From Spisula solida (Eukaryota > Mollusca > Bivalvia > Venerida > Mactridae): a DNA stretch of 64,000 nucleotides. The notes under the pieces were generated by a model. The model did no database searches and was not told the origin of the DNA. It was given only the letters and a program-made list of their open reading frames with translations. Shown here piece after piece: positions 1 through 9,590 of this stretch (its first letter is position 1; the number at the start of each line of letters is the position of its first letter). The stretch covers positions 37,423,097 through 37,487,096 of the forward strand of contig OX365959.1 of the NCBI GenBank assembly GCA_947247005.1, written 5' to 3'. The translations under genes were made by a program, and so were the position numbers.

Positions 1-420
1 GTGTCGCCCAAACTCTGTGGCTCAATTACAACCGTATAACAGGATAATTATGCGGCATTTTATTTCTGCGACTCCAGACTAAACCACAGAAATTAATTTT
101 GCATAATGTAACTATCGCACAAATTAATGCATGTCATGTTTCTGGTAGCTGGCAGAAATGCAAAAACTCTTACTTTTATAAAAGCTACATATTTTAGACC
201 AAACTTGCAGAAATTGTGCCCGCAGAAATAACCTGCTGCACTGTAGAACAGAATCATATTTCTCATTTCATTACTTCAGTGTTCTCTTCTACCACGCGCT
301 ATTGATTGAGAGTGCTTGATTTGCCTTTATTACATATGACCTATTTATCAAGATGTCTTATCGGCAATGTTCACGCTAAATTGATCATAGCTATGGCTTC
401 GTCATTGGGTTCTTCCTCCT
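1..420. repeat. Left arm of a 0.4 kb inverted repeat
   Basis: This arm matches the inverse of 5101-5492 over most of its length. Easily seen anchors are the stretch around 351-391 (gatgtcttat, gttcacgctaaatt) against 5101-5140, and aactctgtggctcaat at 10-25 against the region near 5470-5485. The arm is rich in the octamer TTTCTGCG or its complement (for example 64-71 and 220-224), the kind of subterminal motif a transposase could bind. It may extend left beyond the window. In copy B only the inner part, from 44921, is present. Confidence 0.7.
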
Positions 421-1085
421 TGATTTAATGTTAAATGTGGTTTACTCAAACATATTTCAAGAATTCTGTTCATTTAAAGAACTCGAGTACACGCCGAGCT
501 AGACGGAATCACCAATCAAAGACAGAAAATAATTATAGGAAAAAATCTGCACGGATTAATAGAACAAGAGCTGTCCACGAACAGTGCGCTCCACTATTCG
601 CAGCGCCATGCTAGGATAGTACAATTATTATATATTCAAAACAAAATGCTTGATAACAGCAGCATTACCCTCTGCTGTGTAGAGGTTGGGGCTTCTAAGT
701 CGAAAAAGGGGGATAATTTGGACAAATTATGCAGGACCGTTACCTACTCATGTGTAGGTCCTCTTGGTCATGAAGGTAAACAAATAAGCATTTCTTAGTC
801 CATAAGGGGGCATAATTTCAACACAATTCTTGATAGAGTTACCTACCCCTGTGTATGGGGTTGGGGTCATGATGGAGAACTAGTATGCATAGCAAAATGT
901 GAATGCACTTTAAAATATGAGAGGTGAAAAAACCTGTACCTAAACATTTGCACTAAGTTGAAAAAGGGGCAAAGGAGCAGGGACGATTTTGGCCCCACTT
1001 CCAATTTTTATGAAACTTTTATCACTCAAAGGTATGCACATCCAGTGAAAGATTTTAATATTTTTATACATTTTTTTTCATTTTT

Positions 1086-1684
1086 GTTGCCATGGCAACC
1101 ATTTCTTTAAATTACACAAAAATGCCAAAATGCGTATTTTACATGGTACTTTTGTGAAAATGTTGTTGATGAAAGACCATACCTCATTGAGTATGATTCA
1201 AATATTTATTTCTTCATTTTCATATTTTTGGTTGCCATAGCAACCATTTATTGTTTTAACTTAAATATGTTTAAACAAAGTTTATAAGACATCTGACTTT
1301 TTATAAGTGATGTCAATGATATACACAATATTCAATCGTATGGTTCAAATTATTGATGTTATATTTTATTGATTTCGTTGCCATAGCAACCACTTCAAAA
1401 ATCTCAAAAAATGCCCAATTTTCAGTTTTCCCTTATTTTTTGTGAATGTACCATAAATGTAGGACTTTATATCCCTGCATATTAAACAGACATTGTTTAT
1501 TCATTCCAATTCTTTATCGTTGCCATAGCAACCATTTCTAGAAAACAACCAGTACGTGGAAAATGACCATATTTCACATTTATGACTTTTTATGTTACAA
1601 CATGTATTATGTCAATGAAAAACATTTCTTCTTTGTGTTCCTTTTCATTCATCTGCTATGGTGTTTTCTGTTGCCATAGCGACC
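1086..1684. repeat. Five RFX X-box palindromes at about 146 bp spacing
   Basis: The palindrome GTTGCCATAGCAACC, or GTTGCCATGGCAACC in the first, starts at 1086, 1231, 1377, 1519 and 1670; the last has one change (GCGACC). Spacings are 145, 146, 142 and 151. The first four fit the RFX consensus GTNRCCNNRGYAAC exactly. Most are followed by ATTTCT or a close variant, but the remaining bases of each unit have diverged almost completely. It is therefore an old tandem repeat in which the palindrome has stayed, either through function or because it formed the conserved core of the monomer. Confidence 0.8.
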
Positions 1685-1955
1685 ATTTCTTTAAATTATA
1701 TAGAATATGTAGAAAATTGTGGTACTGCATGCCAACAAAACACAAGTTGAAAGTATAGTGTTTATCTCTTGTAGTAAGTGTTGCTATTAATATATCAGCA
1801 TATTACTGGTGTGTTGAAGTCACATTAAAACTGGTTACTGGTATTTGTGCAACCTTTTAGAGAGTTATTGTGATAGTCAATTGGTCTAACATGTTCATTC
1901 TTTTGCATTGCTAAGTGAAATACAGTACATATTTGAATCCCACTTCCCATTACAG

Positions 1956-2006
1956 GTGCACAGTATTGAAACCAGACTGATCAAGCTACTGTCTATGGAA
2001 GAATAA
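1956..2006 (+). CDS. Candidate terminal exon, + strand
   Basis: A pyrimidine-containing acceptor (cccacttcccattacag, AG at 1954-1955) is followed by an open stretch ending in TAA at 2004-2006, translating to VHSIETRLIKLLSMEE. An AATAAA signal lies downstream at 2166-2171. The peptide is too short to assign to a family. If real, it is the tail of a gene whose upstream exons are not in the window or were not carried along with the 3.2 kb insertion, and the X-box array would lie in its last intron. Chance occurrence is quite possible. Confidence 0.22.
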   Translation: MHSIETRLIKLLSMEE

Positions 2007-3599
2007 TTGACCTCCACTACATAATTATGTCTGAAATATTTTTTCAAATCTTTGTGTTTGTCACTTAAGTGTGTGTGATTACAACAACCCTCCTTATTCT
2101 TTGAAGAGTCAAGCTAAAAACAAGTAAAACTGTATTTCATATTATTTTTTTATGAAAAAAATGTCAATAAAAAGACAAACACTGTCAAGTAAAACATGAA
2201 CACTTTAATTATTTGGTAATTGTCACATACTCCCAAAACATCTTTTTTATGTATTTGTACATAAAATGATCACATGGAATTACAGAACCAGAAAGAGGCA
2301 TATATTATATATGTTAGAAAACATGCAGTTTATTCTTATCACTGGTTCACTTGTAAAATAGCAAATGGGACAATATCACATTGCAATGATTGTCACAGCA
2401 ATGAAACCAAATAATCTAGTTGTTTAATCAGGCATTTTAGTTGAGGTTTAACATAGGTGTACAGCATACACCCATGTAAATGTTGATTCTGAATTAAGAC
2501 TTATAGTCTTTTTTAAATTTAATTAATTCAGCCACTGTAAGATTAGTGATAAAGCAGTATAACTGGTCAACTTTGATAGTGAAGACCATCCATTCAAACA
2601 ATTAATAAACAATGTAGCACAATAAAACAAGTTTACCTCACTTACAATCATCCTCTTTGATACAATCAGCAAAACATTTAGGACAAAATGGTATTTTTTG
2701 ATGATTTACTCTTATTCAATTTCAATCCTACTCAATATGAAACAGACTTAATTGTTCATATGGCAACATAATTATTGCAGTTTTACTGCATATGTGCATG
2801 TATATTAATTACTATAAATGCTTAATACATGTATATACAATTTTGTTATATATGTATTTGATTATGAATCACAATTAATACATAAACAAATTAACACTTG
2901 TAAGTTAACTCAACAATTAACATACATTATATGTAAAGTAATGTTATATACATCTATAGAAAATAACATTAAACAATTAAAATGTAACAAGTGAAGAAAT
3001 AAACATAATCCAATGTAGTATCAATTAGATGAAGAAGTCCACTTTTGAAAAGGCAAAATCAAAACGCCCAGGTTATGTAAGGACATTGTTTGCTACCATT
3101 TACTAGTACTATAGCTGTTATAAATACTCCATTAGGGTGATAATATCAATATTACCTTAACAAAAAGTTATATTACTTAGACAGAAAAGAGCTGTAACTG
3201 ACAACAAACAGATTTTACATGGCAAATTGAACTAAACACTAATAGTTCCAGTCTTATATACACACTGTAGTGCATCAGTACAAAGATCTAAACGCATGTA
3301 TTTTTTAGATCTTTGATAAGTACAATTTCCAAGTTTTATAAAGCACAAAAGTCAGGATTATTCAATTTGAAAGAAGTCCTATTGCAAGCAACAAACAGTT
3401 GAAAATTGAGTTTGTCATTTTTGATTTGTAAATTATATAAAGTGACTTGCTAATGATAAGTTCTACAAACTACACCCATTCTGATGGCAGCAAAGACAGC
3501 ATGATCAAGTGAGCTTTGCTATCCAAACAAGAATTAAGGAATCTGACATAAACATGTATATATGACACAATTTAAGTTTTAATCAATGGGTTTATGTGC

Positions 3600-3870
3600 A
3601 AGTGCACAGTTCTGGTGAGTGTTGTATTTCCTATCCGATTTGTTATAATCTTTACAATACTGGTCACATGCACAGTTCAGTTCTATTGAGTGATGCCTTC
3701 CCTGTCAGATTTGTTATAACCATTCTACAATACTGGCCACATGTACAATTCTGTTGAGTAATGCCATCTCTGTCAGATTTGTTGTAACCATTTTACAATA
3801 CTGGTCACATGCTGTCAGATTTGTTATAATCTTTTGACAATATAATCTACTTATTATACTGGTTACATGC
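3600..3870. repeat. Short tandem repeat, units of about 70 bp
   Basis: The core gatttgttataa recurs with starts near 3637, 3708, 3776 and 3818, each preceded by a tgtcag- or tatccg-like stretch and followed by acaatactggtcacatg. Spacings are 71, 68 and 42, so the last unit is shortened. The candidate exon at 3847-3906 overlaps the final degenerate unit. Confidence 0.7.
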
Positions 3871-3906
3871 ACATTTCAGTTGACCTTTGGTAGCCTTAAC
3901 AAGTCT
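3847..3906 (-). CDS. Candidate terminal exon, - strand
   Basis: Read on the minus strand, an acceptor (attttgtatttttcag, AG at 3908-3907) is followed by 19 open codons, RLVKATKGQLKCACNQYNK, and a TAG at 3849-3847. The CAC motif and basic residues look like a protein tail, and the neighbouring tandem repeats contain similar Cys codons on this strand (a CAC-D-Q-Y-C stretch), suggesting the tandem repeat grew out of coding or 3' UTR sequence. No family is recognised. It points towards the candidate exon at 1956-2006. Confidence 0.22.
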   Translation of the reverse strand, partial: RLVKATKGQLKCACNQYNK

Positions 3907-4008
3907 CTGAAAAATACAAAATAAAGATCTACTTTAAATTATGAACAGTGTAAACGTATTACATGTTTAGTATTTCAATCTATAATTAAATAAAAATAAT
4001 AAAAAAAT

Positions 4009-4079
4009 CGGCTCTACCGAGCTTTGAACCACGACCGTCAATATGGTGCGCGAGTAGCCTTACCACTCGGCTATAGACA
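4009..4079 (-). mobile_element. tRNA-derived SINE head
   Basis: On the minus strand the piece has an A-box-like tatagccgagtggtaaggc and a B-box-like ggttcaaagc about 35 bases later. The arms do not pair into an acceptor stem, so it is a SINE promoter or tRNA fossil rather than a tRNA gene. Confidence 0.5.
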
Positions 4080-4458
4080 TACTATTTGCGGTCACTCCTT
4101 ATTTTTTATAATTCATACCTAATATTGCAGAGCAATTGACCAACGACAACACGATTAAGGATCGTTTCGTGATATGCTTTGAACAACGTGTGCATGGGTT
4201 GAGGACGTGATGGTGAACAAGTAAGCAACGTATCAAAGCAATATGTCAATGCACTATGAAGATATAAGAGGTTAAAAAACCCGTACCTAAACTTTAACAT
4301 TTGCACTATTTGCACTAAGTAGAAAAATTAACAAAATGCCTGATAGAGTTACCTACTCCTGCATATGGGTTGGGGTCATGATGGCAAACAAGAATGCAAA
4401 GTATGAAAGCAACATCTCAAAGGACTTAGAGAATATAAGAGGTTAAAAAACTTGTACC

Positions 4459-5100
4459 TCTGAAATATGACGAGCAGGTACAAAATAATAGATGCAAACC
4501 GTAATGGAACAGTTTATACAGTTTATTGCATATATACATTGGACAATGTGTCCATGCGTACACTATTTTACATTTATAAACATTTATACATATATGTTGT
4601 AGTTTGTATGTACATCCAAAGAATATTACATAACAGAAAAAATTTGATCATGAATAGGTACATAATAGCTTACAGTGCAAAACAGATATTGATAACCTTC
4701 AAGAAGTATGCATGTATATAAACACTACCTATGCCTTACAGGTAACCGCAACATGCCATTTCAAACGAACTAATATATAAACAAGGATGGTGCAAAACGA
4801 TACCGAAGACCAATACCCACACGCACAGATATGGAACAAAAACATAGACCAACGTGCTAGTTTGTCACGTGATGTCGACTCTATGTTAAGCAGGTGATGT
4901 TCTTCCAAGTCCGAGGCTCCATATATACTGTCGATTACTCGCTGTACAAGCGAAGGGCAATTTAGAAGTAATAGCCCGATCTCCCGACGCATCTCAGTTT
5001 ATGACTGTAGAATTTCAAGAGCTCGATCTTGAAATGTGTTTATTAAATATACCACATTTAAAATTTAATCAGGGAGGAATAATCCAACATCCGTGGCAGC
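4459..5100. other. Spacer between element and right inverted arm
   Basis: It holds an 87-codon frame on the minus strand (4992-4729, beginning MRREIGLLLLNC) that is almost unchanged in copy B (46666-46403). The surrounding non-coding DNA is equally conserved, so this preservation is no evidence for selection. I see no domain. Nothing else is recognisable. Confidence 0.4.
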
Positions 5101-5492
5101 ACTATGACCAATTTAGCGTGAACATTGCCTATAAGACATCTTGATAAACATGTAAGATGGAATAAAAGCAAGTCAAGTACGCAATCAATAGCATGTTTTA
5201 GGAGAGAACAATAAAGTAATGAGCAATATTATCCAGTCCTTCCATATAGCACGTTATTTCTGCGGGAAAATGTCTGCCGTTAATATCTTAAATGTTTATA
5301 TTTATTTTATTTCTGCGTTTTTTTAATTTCTGCGACCTGTCAGAAAAAATACATGAAATAATTTATGTAATAGTTCAGTTATGCGTCTTTTAATTCTACG
5401 GTTCAACCTCGAACCCCAGAAAACACAAGAATTAAATGCCCGCTGAGTTACCATGTTATACGGTATGTGATTGAGCAACAGAGTTCGCGAGG
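5101..5492. repeat. Right arm of the 0.4 kb inverted repeat (copy A)
   Basis: This is the inverse of 1-420. It carries three copies of TTTCTGCG in the same orientation (near 5258, 5303 and 5327). Together the two arms bound a 5.5 kb composite segment whose interior is mostly the Helentron-like element. The copy B equivalent is 46775-47166. Confidence 0.7.
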
Positions 5493-5886
5493 CACGTTTC
5501 TCAGGCATTAAAAATCATACACACACCGTTGCCTGGAAGCAAATATTTGTAGACGATGCCTTGGTAATTTGATATATTCAGGTCGTATTGGTCTGAATAA
5601 TATGAATATGTTGTACAATTTACATGACAGAATTAACCGACTTTGGTTAGTCAGTATGTTCGTGCAAAAGCAATAAAATGAACTGGTTGATACACGTGCT
5701 CATTTAAAACAATCTGATGCATCTTTACTAATTCTTGACCGAATTTTGCGTGTGTTTCTTTTTGTGCTTTGTGTGATTTTCTTGTCTGCTGTTTCTGTTT
5801 AGTGCTGCCATTCCTGTCCAATATTTCATTTTATCACATACATACCGTGATATTCCATATGAGAACAAATGACGGAACAATGTTCT
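5493..5886. other. Unannotated, no feature seen
   Basis: AT-rich sequence shared with copy B. Short frames on both strands (60-70 codons) overlap one another and show no motif. Confidence 0.5.
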
Positions 5887-6045
5887 CCAACACGTGTGAT
5901 AACAAATGCGTGACTTCACCATATTTTCAGCGCGAAAACGTCACGTCGCCAACACGTGTGATAACAAATGCGTGACGTCACCATATTTTCAGCGCGAAAA
6001 CGTCACGTCGCCGGCTTAAATAGGTTTTTATTGACGTTGTATTGA
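5887..6045 (+). promoter_or_regulatory. Tandem 62 bp CRE/E2F/E-box module with TATA-like element (copy A)
   Basis: Two adjacent 62 bp units (5887-5948, 5949-6010) each hold CACGTG, a TGACGTCA-type site (TGACTTCA in the first), the E2F-like TCAGCGCGAAAA and a closing CGTCACGTCG. Immediately after comes cttaaatagg (about 6014-6023), a TATA-like sequence. This density of CREB/ATF, E2F and E-box consensus in an otherwise AT-rich stretch looks like a promoter. No transcript is evident downstream. It is repeated in copy B at 47561-47718. Confidence 0.45.
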
Positions 6046-6075
6046 CTCGATAACTATGGTAATGTTATAAAAAGA

Positions 6076-6193
6076 ATCCGCCACTCGTTGTCTTTGAGAT
6101 CAACGTTTCTTAAACTCGTCACGAAAACAAATAACCGGTGTTTTCCAGACTCGTTTAAGAAATGTTGATCTCCAAAGACAACGAGTGACGGAT
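6076..6193. mobile_element. Foldback element, arms about 50 bp
   Basis: atccgccactcgttgtcttt near 6076 is the inverse of the right end (about 6144-6193), with about 20 bases between arms. The right arm reads, inverted, ATCCGTCACTCGTTGTC then AGATCAACATTTC. It lies in a 333 bp piece (about 6078-6410) that copy B lacks. Single arms of the same family lie at 13905-13960, about 14290-14345 and 59073-59128. Confidence 0.6.
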
Positions 6194-6639
6194 CCTATAT
6201 ATCTTTATGTAATGAATTCTTATTTACTCAGTACCCTAATGTTTGTATTCCTATAAGGTAATGGTCAAATGTAATAAGAAATACAGTCCTACATGGAACA
6301 GGTTAAATTTACTCCATTTACAATCAATATTTAACGTGACGTATATTTTGTTGGGTACCGCCGAGGAATACCACGGGTTTTCCTCTTTCACGGTATATCA
6401 CCATCTTCATCATAAGACTTACAGCTATGTTATAGTGGTCAGAATATATGGAAACCTCTCAACCAGGCTATTTTCAAGCACATCGGCAAAGACTCGTTAC
6501 ATGACTAGAATCAGAGAAATAATAGAGACTATATAAGATAATAACTTTAGTCGAGAAGGGACGCTTGGTGCTGGACTGCAAGTAATGGTAGTAGCATGGC
6601 ACTTTCAGGGTTGTTGCGTTCAATTGAAACACTCGTAGA

Positions 6640-6935
6640 TCGTGGCAATTCGGTTTTATCTCTGCTTATTTTGCCAATGACCTTTGATTGAGGCAAGAAA
6701 CAGATGGTTTGTATGATACAATGATATCGAGCGCGCTGTCCTATCGCTTTCCGAAAAGACTCATTGGTTCTTTACCGCGAGACTTCTTCTTGGTTTCCAT
6801 TAAGTTTATCTCTAGTTTGGTTAGAAACACTGAAATGCGTTTATGAAATTTCCAATGCCCCTATCCGAGATTCGAACCAGGGACCCCCGAATTGACAGTC
6901 GAGAGAGCTAGCCACCGTTTCACACATTAGGGCCC
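6640..6935 (-). mobile_element. tRNA-derived SINE (copy A)
   Basis: On the minus strand the head has an A-box region (acggtggctagctctct) and a B-box (ggttcgaatctc). The body ends with a tttatctctgc stretch close to the bases ttttgccaatgacc. Relatives are at 47985-48250 (the copy B counterpart, missing about 21 bases) and 56600-56795. Confidence 0.6.
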
Positions 6936-7009
6936 AATTTCAATGGGGGCAAGCATGTATGGTAGGGTTTGCTGTTCCGGCAGGTAACTTCAAAATAATT
7001 AGAAGCAGT

Positions 7010-7105
7010 GATAATGTTGATACCGGTGTTTTGAATGGTACCACGGTAGCGTACCGCGGGAAAATGATACCACGGTTATCGGTATACCGGTTATACCGCG
7101 CACCT
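7010..7105. mobile_element. Possible hAT-type terminal remnant (ggtaccg-rich)
   Basis: Dense repeats of ggtacc, ggtatacc and ttataccgcg (for example tatcggtataccggttatac) resemble the ends of some hAT transposons. The partner end is not seen. Shared with copy B (about 48335-48425). Confidence 0.25.
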
Positions 7106-9012
7106 TTAATATTTTGGTCTATAACGAAAACGTTAAAGAAGAAGGGTCATGTCCATTCGATACAGTAAATAACTAGTTGATGACTCTATTTGTTCCTAAG
7201 CCACTGTAGAACACCTGCTAAACATTAAAATACAACAATATCGATTGAGAGGCAGAAGGCAGTGCTCCAACAATTAAACTGTAAATAAATGAACACTATT
7301 CTAAACCGTTACTGTAAGTTAAATTTGAATGTAAATTATTAATTAGATTTATCGCATGACACGAGAAACGCAACTAGCAGGTGCTCTGCCGAAAGTTCAC
7401 ACATTAAAGAAACCAAACAACATATTAACACCGAGTTACTATAATTTTTGTGTGCACACAGTGCAAAAACAGTACGATGCATATAAGAAACATTTAAGAG
7501 ACAGAGTAGAACATATATTCGTATTTCAGATATTTTCCAAGTACAGAGTGTAAATTATGAACTCATGAATGTTCACATATTTGCTTTGGTTGATTTATAA
7601 TACACTGTAACAATACACTGTAACGACCAAGCAATAGAACGTTTTCCCCCTATAAGTATTTTACAAGAAAAACCCTTTTATTGCTTGTGTGTTATTATAA
7701 TTCCATGATAGCGACTTCCATCCGGCGTAAAGTAATCAACATTTCATTCAGATGTGCGTGAGACATTAAAGCCACATTATCTCTCCCAAGACCTTTTTTC
7801 CCGACTATCCAGTAAATAGACTAATTACAAGGAATTTTGATATTTTTGACAAATGACCAATAATTGACCACAGAATGTTAAATGTTCCTGTTAAAATAGT
7901 ATGCTAAAACTCACATTTAGTAAAATGTATGGATGACAAAATACTAATTTTGCAAGAGTTGCTTCCCTTAGATTATAAACTGGAAGTTGTTTTTCGTTTT
8001 CTTCCATCTTATTGTGTATTCCACCTTTTGAACTCAACTAAAGTGCTCAAAATCCATGGCTCTTCAAATAGGTTTCCAAGTTATTGCTTTTTGAAAATAG
8101 CCGTTTAAGGCCTAATGTGGCTTTAATGTAAGTATGTGAAAACTGTTTAATCAATAAATATGTCGTCCAGTGGGTAACGCTCTTGACTACGTCAAACGTA
8201 AAATATCAATAATTTCAGAAAACAAAGAAAAACTGTATGAAAACTACTCTTTACTTATGGAAAAACAAGCCTTCTAAACTTCAGTTTGGCCAACATGACC
8301 ACCTCCGATTTTCATGAATATAGGCTCATAAAAAGCGCCTTATGATGCAGATTTCAAATATGCACGAGTCTTAAAATAGTATTTATTACGACCTTCTAAT
8401 TATAAGCCAGCGATATCTACGTAGAAACTTATAGTATAAGATATCAAATATCTTGTACCCGCACAACGTGGTTAGGCAGTCAAAACAAGGTAAATCAAAC
8501 CTTCAGAGACGAACATGTCTGGGGAGTGTGTAACTAGATCATGAATAGTATCAGAACTAAATAAATATCTCAAATGTCATAAACATTGATCAAATGGCAA
8601 GTACTACAATTTGCTGGCGGCAACAGATAGGTTTTAATGAAAGAGAAATCATTATTTCGGTCCAAGATGCTTACCAGTTTTCCGGTGATAAATTGTCTGC
8701 AAATTGAAGAATGGTCAAAGATAAATCACAATCATTTATTGTAAATTGGAAGCATCTTCATAGTGTTTCGTTATCTGTCCCCATTGCGACCGAATACCAT
8801 GAAAAAATGACAATATACCAATGACAATGTTTTTCTTGTATCGCATCATTGTAGTGCAGATGAAAATGCTACCAACAAATTCGTTAATATATTTTAATGA
8901 CAATCATGTAAGGCATTGTTTCAACCAATATTTGAGAAACGTACCCAAATTATCAAGTTGTACATGTAATTGACATATCCCTTTTAAGTATTGGCTTCAT
9001 TATTCTAATAGT
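7106..9012. other. Diverged U sequence, no gene seen
   Basis: It contains a 65-codon frame (7356-7553, MTRETQLAGALPKVHTLKK...) conserved in B but frame-shifted in the inverted copy C, and a SINE head fragment with a ccagtgggtaacgctcttg A-box (about 8168-8186). The section from about 8.2 to 8.4 kb is the inverse of pieces at 16.9-17.3, 18.2-18.6, 25.4-25.8 and 36.4-36.9 kb. Confidence 0.5.
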
Positions 9013-9015
9013 TCT

Positions 9016-9255
9016 CTGAGCTGTGGCCTAGATGTAGGGTGTGAACTTCGAGATCTAGGGATCCCGGGTTCGATCCCCATCTGCACCACTGCTTAATTTC
9101 TCTGAGCAAGACTAAACCACTTGCTCCATTCCACCAACGTGTAAATTAGTACTTGTAAGGGCCGTGTCTATACATGTTCGATATTCCCGGACGCCGCAGT
9201 TTCCCCAGAGGGACTCGAACGCATGTTTCCGTAGGTAGTCCAATCACCATGGGAA
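9016..9255 (+). mobile_element. tRNA-derived SINE (copy A)
   Basis: The head reads ctgtggcctagatgtaggg (A-box) and gggttcgatcccc (B-box), then a body with gggccgtgtctatacatg and tccccagagggactcgaacg. The flanking words attattctaatagtt and tgtttcttta also sit next to each other near 10965-10990 without a SINE, giving an internal empty site. Counterparts: 50405-50645 (+) and about 42100-42400 (-). Confidence 0.7.
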
Positions 9256-9261
9256 GTTAAA

Positions 9262-9315
9262 ATGTCAAAGGATGCCTTAGCTGAATTGATGAAAGCATCC
9301 CTTGAAGGTAGGTAA
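9262..9315 (+). CDS. Candidate start exon, MSKDALAELMKASLEG (copy A)
   Basis: An ATG is followed by 15 open codons up to GAAG|GTAGGT, a plausible donor after 9307; without splicing the frame ends at TAA 9313-9315. The inverted copy C keeps the matching stretch on its minus strand near 42060-42100 as MAELLKAALEN, with one silent and two conservative codon changes. That pattern suggests it was once coding. It begins just after the SINE and lies opposite to the remnant at 9414-9590. No family recognised. Confidence 0.3.
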   Translation: MSKDALAELMKASLEGR

Positions 9316-9413
9316 CTTAATTCCACTTAATGTTTCTTTATGGTTCTCTACAAGGTAATTTTACAATACACGTATTTATAATCACAATTTTACACAATAA
9401 TTGTAATTCAGAT

Positions 9414-9590
9414 TTACATATACGTCATTTTACGTATTGTTTTGATGTCATCGTTTTCGGCTTCACTTCTTGTTAATACCTTTGAGGCGGATTCATCGAC
9501 GAGAGCTTTGACATGTTTCGTTGTTTCGCCCTTGCAATGGATACTTTTCACTGAACTGTGCCAATTCAGGACATCCAATGTCACGCCAAT
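9414..9590 (-). pseudogene. Coding-exon remnant with KHVKALVDESA motif (copy A)
   Basis: The minus strand is open for 58 codons from ATT at 9590 to TAA at 9416-9414, starting IGVTLDVLNWHSSVKSIH and continuing to KHVKALVDESASKVL. Copy C (41578-41754) encodes the same block but with six codons removed in frame, and the core HVKALVDESA is kept through silent third-base changes. This shows the segment was translated before U was copied. There is a TAG directly upstream in A and no clear acceptor, so this copy is probably dead. I do not recognise the protein. A weaker relative sits on the minus strand near 14405-14480. Confidence 0.45.

Larger units (their letters stand above)
974..4189. mobile_element. 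3.2 kb insertion unique to copy A
   Basis: Copy B runs uninterrupted from gggcaaatttcc to ggtgcatggg (about 45707-45750), whereas copy A has 3216 extra bases between gggcaaa and gtgcatggg and has lost about 37 bases at the junction. I found no terminal inverted repeat or target duplication, so the mechanism is unknown. The insert holds the X-box array, a 70 bp tandem repeat, a tRNA-derived piece and two short terminal-exon candidates pointing towards each other. One reading is a captured piece of genic DNA; another is a second, unrecognised transposon. Confidence 0.75.
562..4458 (+). mobile_element. Helentron-like non-autonomous element, interrupted and 3'-truncated (copy A)
   Basis: The 5' end reads acaagagctgtccacgaac followed by gcgctccactattcgcag, the same start as the fuller copy at 45289. 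Inside are degenerate tandem units of about 150 bp, each with gttacctac, gggttggggtcatgatgg, a gtatgcaaag-like stretch and gtgaaaaaacctgtacct. The 3' hairpin seen in copy B (subterminal inverse ctgcgaatagtggag) is missing here: homology stops near 4458 and resumes after the element. A 3.2 kb insertion splits it at 974-4189. Helentron-associated and pearl elements of bivalves have this layout of short subterminal inverted repeats plus an internal minisatellite. No Rep/helicase ORF is present, so it cannot move itself. Confidence 0.65.

Noticed and set aside
660..960. CRISPR-like spaced repeats
   Set aside because: Units are degenerate 150 bp minisatellite repeats of a Helentron-like element in a eukaryotic genome.
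4729..4992. 87-codon minus-strand frame almost identical in copy B
   Set aside because: Surrounding non-coding DNA is equally similar, so conservation reflects recent duplication. No domain seen.
7356..7553. 65-codon frame MTRETQLAGALPKVH... present in A and B
   Set aside because: The inverted copy C keeps the DNA but with frame shifts and stops, so there is no sign of protein constraint.
9020..9090. Possible tRNA gene with good A- and B-boxes
   Set aside because: The ends do not pair into an acceptor stem and a SINE body follows; called a SINE.
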